Source: Candidatus Aegiribacteria sp. (lineage in GTDB: Bacteria; Fermentibacterota; Fermentibacteria; Fermentibacterales; JCC-6). From it: 49,889 bases of DNA. The notes below the pieces were generated by a model, which saw nothing but the letters and a program-made list of their open reading frames with translations, was not told the DNA's origin and searched no databases. The DNA is taken from assembly GCA_023138735.1 (NCBI GenBank), contig JAGLOY010000074.1, forward strand, positions 1 through 49,889, written 5' to 3'. The first letter of the stretch is position 1. Each line of letters opens with the position of its first letter. Below, in pieces: positions 34,475 through 41,752 of this stretch. The position numbers and the translations under genes were made by a program.

Positions 34475-34912
34475 ATGAGGAACCTACTTAATATGGTTGT
34501 AATCATGCTCCTGTTGGCAGCATCATCCATCGCCGGCGACATAAGACTTGAAGGAAGCAATTTTACCACGCTTGCTTACATAAGGGATAGTGGCAGAATA
34601 GAAAACGCTTCCTTTGAAATACTGGGATATATCAAAGAGGATGGGAGAATTGAGGACGATTCATTTCATACTCTTGGTTACATAGATGAAAATGGTGAAA
34701 TAGAGGACGATTCATTTCAAGAGCTTTACACTCTGAACGGAAACGGAAGACTCACCGATACGAGTTTCATGAAAGTAGCAGAGATACAAAGCGACGGAAC
34801 GGTTGAGAACAACCATTTTCAGGTTATTCTATACGCTGACGGAACCCATGCCGACATGACTAAACGGATTGCAATATTCCTGATATTCTTCAGCGATCTT
34901 CTGGAAGATTAG
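34475..34912 (+). CDS. secreted protein of five 17-residue repeats
   Basis: 145 residues, started at 34475 after aaaggagg; the frame upstream is not coding. The signal peptide MRNLLNMVVIMLLLAASSIAG is followed by five tandem units of 17 residues with the pattern F..LGYI.EDGRIEDDS, then a partial unit and a hydrophobic C-terminal stretch. The regular F/LGYI/DGRIED pattern predicts short strands and turns of a small repeat barrel or solenoid. Similar repeats exist in unnamed secreted proteins; function is unknown. It has its own terminator and is divergent from the comEC-like gene. Confidence 0.82.
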   Translation: MRNLLNMVVIMLLLAASSIAGDIRLEGSNFTTLAYIRDSGRIENASFEILGYIKEDGRIEDDSFHTLGYIDENGEIEDDSFQELYTLNGNGRLTDTSFMKVAEIQSDGTVENNHFQVILYADGTHADMTKRIAIFLIFFSDLLED

Positions 34913-34934
34913 AAATAGCAATCTGATTTAAAAG

Positions 34935-34965
34935 AAACCGCCCGGTTATCCATCGGGCGGTTTTT
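34935..34965 (+). terminator. rho-independent terminator between convergent genes
   Basis: Ten-base perfect stem aaaccgcccg / cgggcggttt with a 9-base loop and TTTTTC after it. The opposite strand also has a T-rich exit, so it can serve the convergent radical SAM gene. Confidence 0.9.
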
Positions 34966-34986
34966 CTGACCTGCATACGAAAAGCT

Positions 34987-36417
34987 CTATTTAGTAATTA
35001 TATCCTCTCCTCTGCCGCCGAAACCCCGTATAACCCTGTACGCCTTTTTTGTCGCGGAACCCGGATGATGCACAAGTTCGGTCGTCCATTTCCTGATATT
35101 ATTATAACTTGATACTTTGCGCCAGCTTCGGTATCTCTCGATGCGTCTTTTCCAGTGGATAACATCGTCCAGCTCAAGGAATGGAAGGCGCATATTCATG
35201 ACTTCACATGCCCTGTTTCTAGCGGGATCAAGCAGTTCAGGGTTAGTGTCGTTGGCCAGATAACCGTTCTCCTTTGCCCAGTCGTGAATGTACCTCCCGG
35301 GAATGGCTGTTGAGAAGTAGACGATTATATCATCGGGTTTGAGCCTTTTCAGATGCTCGTATGTTGCCCTCAGATCTTCCTCATTCTCCATGGGAAATCC
35401 TATCATGAGATTGGCAGTAGCCTCAATCCCGAATTCACGGCACCATTTGAATGCCTGCTCGGCCTGAAGGGGTGTTGTCCCTTTACGGTAGAAATCAAGG
35501 ATCTTCTGACTGCCGCTTTCCACTCCGAATGATATGCAGTGGCAGCCGCTCTCGGCCATGAGCTGAATTTTCGCACGAGTGACGGTATCAACCCTGCTGT
35601 TGCAATGCCAGCAGAGTTCGATATCCATATTTCGAAGCAGATCCCTCAGAGTCCCGAACCAGTCTGCAGGATGCATTGTTATGGTATCGTCCTTGAAGAA
35701 TACGGGAAGCTTTCTGACGGATCTGATCTCAGCCAGCTGGGTAATTTCCTCCACTACATTCTCAGCGCTGCGGTACCTTATGTTTCCTCCGAATATGAAA
35801 TCCGTGCTGGGCTTGCAGTATAAGCAGTTGAACGGGCAGCCGCGCGTGGTTATCATCCCGTATTCGGACATCCCCTCCGTAAGATACGATTCGTAATCCA
35901 CAACATCACGGGCAGGGAAAGGAAGGGCATCAAGGTCCTGTGGAACCGGTCTTCTCGGATTTTCAATAAGCTCACCATCTTTTAGATAAGCGAGGTTTCT
36001 TATATCGAAAGGATCGGCGCCTCCGGCTATCGCATCCGAAAGTTCAACTATGGAATCCTCGGCTTCACCCACAAGAACGAAGTCAAAGGGGATTGTTTCA
36101 AGAGTATCACCGGGGAAAATGCTCGGGTAAGCTCCGCCGGCAAGAAAGAGAGCATCAGGGACGACACTTTTAAGGTGCCTGGTTACAATGTCCGCCCTGC
36201 TCATTTTGGCTGCGGCAGAAATAGCAACTCCGATAAGTCCTGCCCCTGCGGCCCTGGAGTCGAGCTCATCCAGTTTGTTGCAGAAGGAGTAATCCAGAAA
36301 TTCCACCTGATGGCCGGCATTACGAAGAGATGCAACCAGCTGCAATTGTCCCACCGGTTCAGCGAGTCCGTTGTACTCTATCCAGTCCCATCTGGGATAA
36401 ACCAGGGCAATTTTCAA
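34987..36417 (-). CDS. B12-binding-domain radical SAM protein
   Basis: 476 residues. The N-terminal 140 form a cobalamin-binding-like Rossmann domain (LVYPRWDWIEYNGLAEPVGQ start, LVGEAEDS), and the radical SAM motif CPFNCLYC follows, preceded by TTRG. GVESGSQKILDFYRKG and MIGFPMENEEDL are typical of the group. Such enzymes methylate or rearrange unactivated carbons; members without obvious partners have unknown substrates. The strict cobalamin-ligand motif DxHxxG is not seen, as in many members of this group. No biosynthetic neighbours are present. Confidence 0.87.
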   Translation of the reverse strand: MKIALVYPRWDWIEYNGLAEPVGQLQLVASLRNAGHQVEFLDYSFCNKLDELDSRAAGAGLIGVAISAAAKMSRADIVTRHLKSVVPDALFLAGGAYPSIFPGDTLETIPFDFVLVGEAEDSIVELSDAIAGGADPFDIRNLAYLKDGELIENPRRPVPQDLDALPFPARDVVDYESYLTEGMSEYGMITTRGCPFNCLYCKPSTDFIFGGNIRYRSAENVVEEITQLAEIRSVRKLPVFFKDDTITMHPADWFGTLRDLLRNMDIELCWHCNSRVDTVTRAKIQLMAESGCHCISFGVESGSQKILDFYRKGTTPLQAEQAFKWCREFGIEATANLMIGFPMENEEDLRATYEHLKRLKPDDIIVYFSTAIPGRYIHDWAKENGYLANDTNPELLDPARNRACEVMNMRLPFLELDDVIHWKRRIERYRSWRKVSSYNNIRKWTTELVHHPGSATKKAYRVIRGFGGRGEDIITK

Positions 36418-36493
36418 AAAAACCTCATCCAGCTTCTGTATTAATCCGATTACAGCTATTTACTGCACCGTAATATAAGACAGATGAGATGGC

Positions 36494-36652
36494 TTAGCAG
36501 CAGCAGCAGTTATCTGAAGATTTCTCCTTCACTTCCATCGCTTTGCCGCAGCATACTATTTCGCAGTTCTCACAATCGCATTTTTTAGTGACTTCCAGCT
36601 CAACACTGCATTCGGAACATACAAGTATATCACCCTTTTTAACTGGTTCCAT
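36494..36652 (-). CDS. 52-residue Cys-rich metal-site protein
   Basis: A small gene with ggagg five bases before the ATG. It begins MEPVKKGDILVCSECSVELE and has 11 cysteines in 52 residues: CSEC (12, 15), CDCENC (25-30), CCGKAME (34-35) and a terminal CCCC (49-52). The CSEC ... CCGK layout resembles the rubredoxin/desulforedoxin-like zinc or iron knuckles in short LysW-like and DUF proteins. A redox, metal-storage or oxygen-defence role is possible. It lies between the radical SAM gene and lexA on the opposite strand to lexA. The poly-Cys tail is unusual. Confidence 0.75.
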   Translation of the reverse strand: MEPVKKGDILVCSECSVELEVTKKCDCENCEIVCCGKAMEVKEKSSDNCCCC

Positions 36653-36743
36653 TTCAACCTCCATGATATGCTGATTTGAATTTCCTACCTGAAAAATATG
36701 TAATCATTCGGCTTAGTGGTCAATCAATGGGCGGGTTAATGTC

Positions 36744-36771
36744 TTGACATTGTTTTAAGTAAACATATGTA
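36744..36771 (+). promoter_or_regulatory. lexA promoter with candidate operator
   Basis: TTGACA (36744-36749), a 16-base spacer and TATGTA (36766-36771). The spacer holds the dyad TGTTTTAAGTAAACA (36751-36765; arms TGTTT/AAACA). An operator in this place would let LexA repress itself. The dyad does not match the classic E. coli or Bacillus boxes, so the assignment is by position only. Confidence 0.5.
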
Positions 36772-36791
36772 TAGGTAGGAGGTGATAACCG

Positions 36792-37403
36792 GTGAAGAAA
36801 ATCACGGATCGTCAGAAACAGGTTCTTGATTATATCTGCGATTTCATAGATGAACACTCATATGCCCCCAGCATAAGAGATATACAGAAGCATTTCGGGC
36901 TGAAAAGCACAAAAGGAGTGAAAGACCATATCGACAGACTGGTCGAAAAGGGTTACCTGAACAGAACAGATGGTACCGCAAGGGCACTGAAAGTGGTAGG
37001 AGAAAGAAATACAGTCATCAGGAACGTTCCGCTTGTCGGAACCGTTGCCGCAGGTCTGCCGTTACTGGCCGAAGAGAACATTGAGGATTACCTGCCCGTA
37101 TCAGCTGATATGGCAAGAACAGAGGGAATCTTCTTCCTCAGGGTAAACGGCGACAGCATGACAGGCGCTGCAATTCTGGATGGAGATCTTGTACTGGTTC
37201 GCCCCCAGCCGTTCGTGGAACAGGGGGAAATAGCGGTTGTGAGAATAGGAGAAGAGGCAACAGTCAAGCGGTTCTTCAAATTCAACACCAGGATAGAACT
37301 GCATTCTGAGAACCCGGATTTTGAGCCCATAGTATATTGGGATGAAGATGAAGATATACGAATCGTGGGCAAGGTTACGGCGGTGTTCAGAACACTCGAA
37401 TAA
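36792..37403 (+). CDS. lexA: LexA repressor
   Basis: 203 residues, GTG start after an excellent aggaggtgat. The winged-helix DNA-binding domain (RQKQVLDYICDFIDEHSYAP ... LKSTKGVKDHIDRL) is followed by the S24 self-cleaving domain with cleavage site A87-G88 (GTVAAGLP), nucleophile S122 (GDSM) and K159 (ATVKRFF). It controls the SOS response and is inactivated by RecA-stimulated self-cleavage. Length and residues are complete. Confidence 0.96.
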   Translation: MKKITDRQKQVLDYICDFIDEHSYAPSIRDIQKHFGLKSTKGVKDHIDRLVEKGYLNRTDGTARALKVVGERNTVIRNVPLVGTVAAGLPLLAEENIEDYLPVSADMARTEGIFFLRVNGDSMTGAAILDGDLVLVRPQPFVEQGEIAVVRIGEEATVKRFFKFNTRIELHSENPDFEPIVYWDEDEDIRIVGKVTAVFRTLE

Positions 37404-37448
37404 ACTGATAAACTGCTCCGTCGCAAATTCAGAATCAGGATAAGGGGG

Positions 37449-38249
37449 ATGCAGTTGAAAAATCTCTTTTCAATCGGAAGTTTCTGTTTCATGGTTCTGT
37501 TCTTACTGTTGGCCGCCTGTGGTCAATACGTATCGGTTATCACTGAAACACATTCAATTCCCGAAAACAGCATTGTTACAGTATCAACATTCAACGGTTC
37601 AATTAATGTTGAATGGTACGAAGGTACGGAATTGATACTCGAGATTACCAGAACTTCCAGCCGGAGTGAGGCAGAACTTGAAAAAGTCGAAGTGAAGATA
37701 ACAACCGGAATGATTACCAACATTGAAGCGCACCGGCTTGACAGATACGCCAATGTAGGTGTGAGCCTTAAGCTCAAACTTCCGCATGGTGCCCAAATCA
37801 GTGACCTGCATACCTCCAACGGATGCATCTCGGTTTCCGGTGGTTCTGGCACCGCACAGTCACATACCAGTAACGGCAACATATCCTTTACTGATTTCAG
37901 CGGTTCGGTAAGCGTTGAAACAAGTAACGGAAACATTTCAGTGTCCGGCAGCAACCTGGTTTACGCCGCCTCTTCGAATGGTAGCATTACCGGAGAAATC
38001 ATGAGCATCACCTCTGCGGGAGTAACACTTCGAACCAGCAACGGCGCGATCAATGTTGATATTGATCCGGGGCTCAATGCCGACCTGGAAATGACTACTT
38101 CAAACGGTTCAGTCTCTGTGACCGGTGACGGTTTCAGTGATGTAAGCATCGATGATTCAGACGGATGGGCAAATCTCGGCACGGGAGGTAATCCCATCAC
38201 ACTCAGAACATCCAATGGGAGCATCAGAGTAACGGCTGTAACTCCTTAG
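37449..38249 (+). CDS. DUF4097 adhesin-like lipoprotein
   Basis: 266 residues. The lipoprotein signal ends LLLAAC (Cys near residue 24). The rest is a right-handed beta-helix-like run of TSNGxI/V turns (HTSNGNISF, ETSNGNISV, RTSNGAINV, TTSNGSVSV, RTSNGSIRV), the hallmark of DUF4097. These are surface or periplasmic proteins of unknown role. It follows lexA by 45 bases but has its own ribosome binding site; an SOS link is not implied. Confidence 0.85.
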   Translation: MQLKNLFSIGSFCFMVLFLLLAACGQYVSVITETHSIPENSIVTVSTFNGSINVEWYEGTELILEITRTSSRSEAELEKVEVKITTGMITNIEAHRLDRYANVGVSLKLKLPHGAQISDLHTSNGCISVSGGSGTAQSHTSNGNISFTDFSGSVSVETSNGNISVSGSNLVYAASSNGSITGEIMSITSAGVTLRTSNGAINVDIDPGLNADLEMTTSNGSVSVTGDGFSDVSIDDSDGWANLGTGGNPITLRTSNGSIRVTAVTP

Positions 38250-38291
38250 CCCGGATCCCTTCAATTCTCTTTCTTCCGGTAAAGACCTGTT

Positions 38292-38663
38292 TCACCCGGG
38301 AGGGTTATTCAGTGAAGCACGGTCGCGCGCCAGAGCCGCAGCAGTGGCAAAGGCATCAAAATACCTCTGCAGGGAATTACCGGTGGATTGGAATTCATTT
38401 GAACCTGCAATGAAATCGACCATAACCTCGCGTGCTCGCGCAAGTTCACGCAACCGAGCTACCGAGAACCGATAACGAGGATCAGAAATGGTAAGGTCCA
38501 TAAGATCCAATGCTCGTTCAAAGGCTCCCAGAGATATTTTAGGATTTCTGGTTTTCCATCGCAATGCCCGTCCGACCTCACTACCTATATTTCCTAATTG
38601 CTCGTAGAGCGACAACTCCCACCAGCTTCCTGCGGCGGAATCCTTGTGTATTGGAGAACTCAT
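38292..38663 (-). CDS. small helical protein paired with DUF5674
   Basis: 123 residues, mainly helical, with conserved-looking SWWELSLYEQLGNIGSEVGR at the start and RLRELARAREVMVDF later. It overlaps the DUF5674 gene by four bases and is translated after it. I recall similar pairs in methanogens and other anaerobes, with no function assigned. The helical build and two-gene coupling would suit a toxin-antitoxin or HEPN-like module, but no catalytic motif is evident. Confidence 0.7.
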   Translation of the reverse strand: MSSPIHKDSAAGSWWELSLYEQLGNIGSEVGRALRWKTRNPKISLGAFERALDLMDLTISDPRYRFSVARLRELARAREVMVDFIAGSNEFQSTGNSLQRYFDAFATAAALARDRASLNNPPG

Positions 38664-39007
38664 CTTTGTACCATTTGATTCACCAGTTTACGAATTCGTT
38701 CCCGGATTGCAGGATCATCCACGTATCTGGATCGATTACCGGAAGACGGGCGCAGATTTATCATCGAATCAAACTCCAACCAGTCCTCCGGAGGGAGGTC
38801 TGGATAGAGGTTGATTCCCCATAGATCCTGCTGTCGTGAACCTGTCGCAAGAAGCTCAGCTTCTTCATCGGAATGCAGATCCGCGTCTATAATCATGATC
38901 CCGCGTTCCACATCTAACACAGCTTTGATCATATCCCCGAAGCGAGTCAAAGCAATTTTGTGCAGTGAATCCATTAAAATAGGTTCTTGCTCTGTTACTG
39001 TTTTCAT
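38660..39007 (-). CDS. DUF5674 family protein
   Basis: 115 residues. Family features are visible: MIIDADLHSDEEAELLATGS, then QQDLWGINLYPD, EFDSMINLRPS and NRSRYVDDPAIRERI. The protein is predicted to be cytoplasmic. Its function is not established. It is the first gene of a coupled pair with the helical protein at 38292-38663, and no other gene is close enough to belong to the unit. Confidence 0.82.
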   Translation of the reverse strand: MKTVTEQEPILMDSLHKIALTRFGDMIKAVLDVERGIMIIDADLHSDEEAELLATGSRQQDLWGINLYPDLPPEDWLEFDSMINLRPSSGNRSRYVDDPAIRERIRKLVNQMVQR

Positions 39008-39211
39008 TTTAAGTTATTCCCTCGTTTTCATTCCTGAACCCAGTTGTAAGCACAACTAAAATCCTTGCGGTCCTGTGGAAATCCACAGAAACTGACCATA
39101 CCGCCTGAGAAACAATCAGTCAAACATCGTTACTGGTAGATATGCACTGAAGATCCGGCATACGGAGATAAGTACTTCCTCAAGTCGGATGAGCGAATTA
39201 ATACCCAACCT

Positions 39212-39832
39212 CTATTTAGAAAGCGTTCGGATAATGTCAGGAATTTCAGCCGGGTAGCTGGCCGTGTAATCCGCATTCTGCATTTCCGAAGGCTTTCCGT
39301 AACCGTACAGGCATCCAATTGAAGGAATGGAGTTCGCAGCAGCGGCCTCGATGTCATGGTACCTGTCACCAACCATAACGGTAAAGGAACTGCGGGTGCT
39401 GCTCATTATGCTTTCTACGCGGCGGGTTTTAGATGCTGTGCCGTCTCTGCCCTCGAACAGAGAGAACATATCAGCAATTCCCAGTGATCCGGTAACAAGT
39501 TCAATGTAACTCAGTCCAGCGTTTGAGCAGACCGCAAGGTTGAAGCCCATTTCCGCAAGATCGGAAAGCATCTCTGCTGTTCCCGGGTAGAGTTTCCCTT
39601 TTTGGGGAAGAGTGATCTTCTGATATCTGCGAATGCCGTTGCGGAATTGCTGACATACCTCATCGCTGCATTTCAGAAGCTTCCGGCAGAAGACTTCCAG
39701 CGGTTCACCGTAAAGGGCATTTATACTTGCAGGGGCAGCAGGCTGGTACCCAAGATCCTCCATTGCCATCTGAATTGCCGGAACAAGCGCCTTCTCCGTA
39801 TGGTGGAGTGTTCCATCGAGGTCAAATATCAC
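39212..39832 (-). CDS. HAD-family phosphatase (phosphoglycolate phosphatase-like)
   Basis: 206 residues, GTG start. Motif I is FDLDGTL, the cap lies between about residues 15 and 80, motif II is VCSNAG, and motif IV is VGDRYHDIEAA. It is similar to Gph/PgmB-type phosphatases that act on phosphoglycolate or sugar phosphates. The start lies very near motif I; an upstream CTG start would add a few residues. It is divergent from the DUF89 gene. Confidence 0.85.
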   Translation of the reverse strand: MIFDLDGTLHHTEKALVPAIQMAMEDLGYQPAAPASINALYGEPLEVFCRKLLKCSDEVCQQFRNGIRRYQKITLPQKGKLYPGTAEMLSDLAEMGFNLAVCSNAGLSYIELVTGSLGIADMFSLFEGRDGTASKTRRVESIMSSTRSSFTVMVGDRYHDIEAAAANSIPSIGCLYGYGKPSEMQNADYTASYPAEIPDIIRTLSK

Positions 39833-39963
39833 TGTTTTTGTTAACTTCAGAGTACACCTTTTCCTGTTTTGATTGGAACGGGAATATACGAAAACTCCGT
39901 ACTTGCGAGAAATTGATTATTTTCCGCAATGTCGCGTTTACTAAATCCGGATGGAGATTGAAT

Positions 39964-40824
39964 GTGAAAGCCGAACTCCAGTGCCTTCCCTGTCTTGTAC
40001 GCCAGGCCAGAGAAGTTGCGATGATATCTACGGACGATTTGCAGCTGCAGAAGAAGACCATGCGAAGCTGCCTTAAGTACATGTCCGAAACCGACCTTGA
40101 CCAGTCACCCCCTGAAATCGCTCAGGGAATCGGCAGGATCGTGAAGTCCATGACTGGAACCGAGGATCCTTACAGAGAAGTGAAATCACTGCATACCGCA
40201 GCTGCGCTCAAGATGCTTCCTGAAATGGAAAAGATCGTGACTGAATCACATGATCCATTCGTTGCCGGCCTGAGGCTGGCGATCGCTGGGAATATCATCG
40301 ACCTCGGAGCTAAGGAGAAGGTTTCGGATGAAGATATCTGCTCTGTTCTGAGCGAGGCCATGGAGCAGCCGCTCTGCGGTGCCGATCCGCTGCAGCTCAA
40401 GTCGGAGATTGATAGTGCGAAAAGTGTGCTTTACCTTGCCGATAACGCTGGAGAAACGGTTTTCGACAGAATTTTCCTTGAACAGTTTATAAGTGAGAAG
40501 GTCACCGTAGCTGTAAGGGGGGCTCCTGCGATTAATGACGCTACACTTGATGATGCCAGGGACGCAGGCATCCACAGGGTTGCCAGACTTATCGATAACG
40601 GATCGGGTGCTCCGGCAACTGTACTGAGCGATTGCTCCGGGGAATTCAGGCGCATTTTCAGGAAGGCTGATGTGATAATAGCTAAGGGGCAGGGGAACTA
40701 CGAATCCCTCTCTTCATCCCATGCCAATATCTATTTCCTTTTCAGGGTGAAGTGCAACCTGGTTGCGGAACATTCGGGATTTCCGATGGGAAGTCTAGTT
40801 CTGCTGAAAGCTATGGATGGATAA
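39964..40824 (+). CDS. DUF89/ARMT1-like metal-dependent phosphatase
   Basis: 286 residues. The open frame reaches back to 39727, but the GTG at 39964 has ggag seven bases before it and begins the family start VKAELQCLPCLVRQA. Family motifs are LADNAGETVFDR (metal and phosphate site) and KGQGNYE. DUF89 proteins are damage-control phosphatases acting on sugar phosphates or phosphopantetheine-type metabolites. A HAD phosphatase follows five bases later, so the two probably share a transcript and a metabolite-repair theme. Confidence 0.88.
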   Translation: MKAELQCLPCLVRQAREVAMISTDDLQLQKKTMRSCLKYMSETDLDQSPPEIAQGIGRIVKSMTGTEDPYREVKSLHTAAALKMLPEMEKIVTESHDPFVAGLRLAIAGNIIDLGAKEKVSDEDICSVLSEAMEQPLCGADPLQLKSEIDSAKSVLYLADNAGETVFDRIFLEQFISEKVTVAVRGAPAINDATLDDARDAGIHRVARLIDNGSGAPATVLSDCSGEFRRIFRKADVIIAKGQGNYESLSSSHANIYFLFRVKCNLVAEHSGFPMGSLVLLKAMDG

Positions 40825-40829
40825 GATTG

Positions 40830-41717
40830 ATGGCTAGAGACAGCAGGCCGGCCCCGGTCGGGATATTCGCCACCGATTTCGACGGAACCCTGCACATGCC
40901 CGGCAGGGATTTTCACAGGGAGGATATTCTAGCCCTTGAGTGCCTTGGCAGGATGAATATCCTCAGGGTAATTGCAACCGGAAGATCGCCATTCTCGTTC
41001 GACAGAATGATGGGGGAGAGGAGCCTTCCGGTTGATTACCTTGTTCTTTCAAGCGGCGCGGGAATACAGGATTACCGAACTGGAGAATTCCTCTGGACAG
41101 CTTCAGCTAATGAAGCCCTCACCTCAAATGCTGTAAGCCGGCTTCGCGGGTCGGGTTACGACTTCTGCGTTCAGGGAGAGTTTCCCCGGAACCACCTTTT
41201 CACCTACAATTACAGCTCAGGGACAAATCCTGATCTGGAAAGACGTATTAATCTTTATGCGGGTTTTTGCAGACAGATTCGAAAAGGCGATGAGAACAGT
41301 GCTTCTACCCAGATCGTCATCATAGTTCCTCCAGGCAGACAGGACGGAGTAGTAAGTAAAGTGACGGAATCCCTGGGAGAATCGTACAACATTCTCAGAA
41401 CAACCTCTCCGCTTGATGGTGAATCACTGTGGGTTGAAGTTTTCCCCGCAGGAGTATCGAAAAGCTCGGGTGTTGAGTGGCTGGCGGCCAGGTTCGGCCT
41501 GTCAGGCAGTGATGCGGCAGCAGTGGGAAACGATTACAACGACCACGATCTTCTGCAATGGGCCCGCCACGCCTTTGTAGTGGAGAATTCACCAGAACAT
41601 CTTAGAACACATTTCCGGGAAGTACATTCCGTGAACGAGGGCGGAGTCGCCCAGGCCGCAAGATTATGGCTGATAGAAACGGGCCAGCTGTCAAATGATG
41701 ACTGCTGGCCCGTCTGA
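40830..41717 (+). CDS. HAD phosphatase, Cof-type
   Basis: 295 residues from the ATG at 40830, just after the DUF89 stop. Motif I is TDFDGTL and the Cof-type (HAD-IIB) pattern is ATGRS, a middle cap, then AVGNDYNDHDLLQWA and HAFVVENSP. Substrates are usually sugar phosphates or nucleotide-type phosphates. The larger frame upstream to 40752 overlaps the previous gene and is not used. Confidence 0.88.
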   Translation: MARDSRPAPVGIFATDFDGTLHMPGRDFHREDILALECLGRMNILRVIATGRSPFSFDRMMGERSLPVDYLVLSSGAGIQDYRTGEFLWTASANEALTSNAVSRLRGSGYDFCVQGEFPRNHLFTYNYSSGTNPDLERRINLYAGFCRQIRKGDENSASTQIVIIVPPGRQDGVVSKVTESLGESYNILRTTSPLDGESLWVEVFPAGVSKSSGVEWLAARFGLSGSDAAAVGNDYNDHDLLQWARHAFVVENSPEHLRTHFREVHSVNEGGVAQAARLWLIETGQLSNDDCWPV

Positions 41718-41752
41718 CCTGATCTATTTATGCAGCGCTCAGCTGCCTTCTT

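Noticed and set aside
39727..39963. N-terminal extension of the DUF89 protein
   Set aside because: It lies opposite the start of the HAD phosphatase gene and lacks family similarity; GTG at 39964 has the ribosome binding site.
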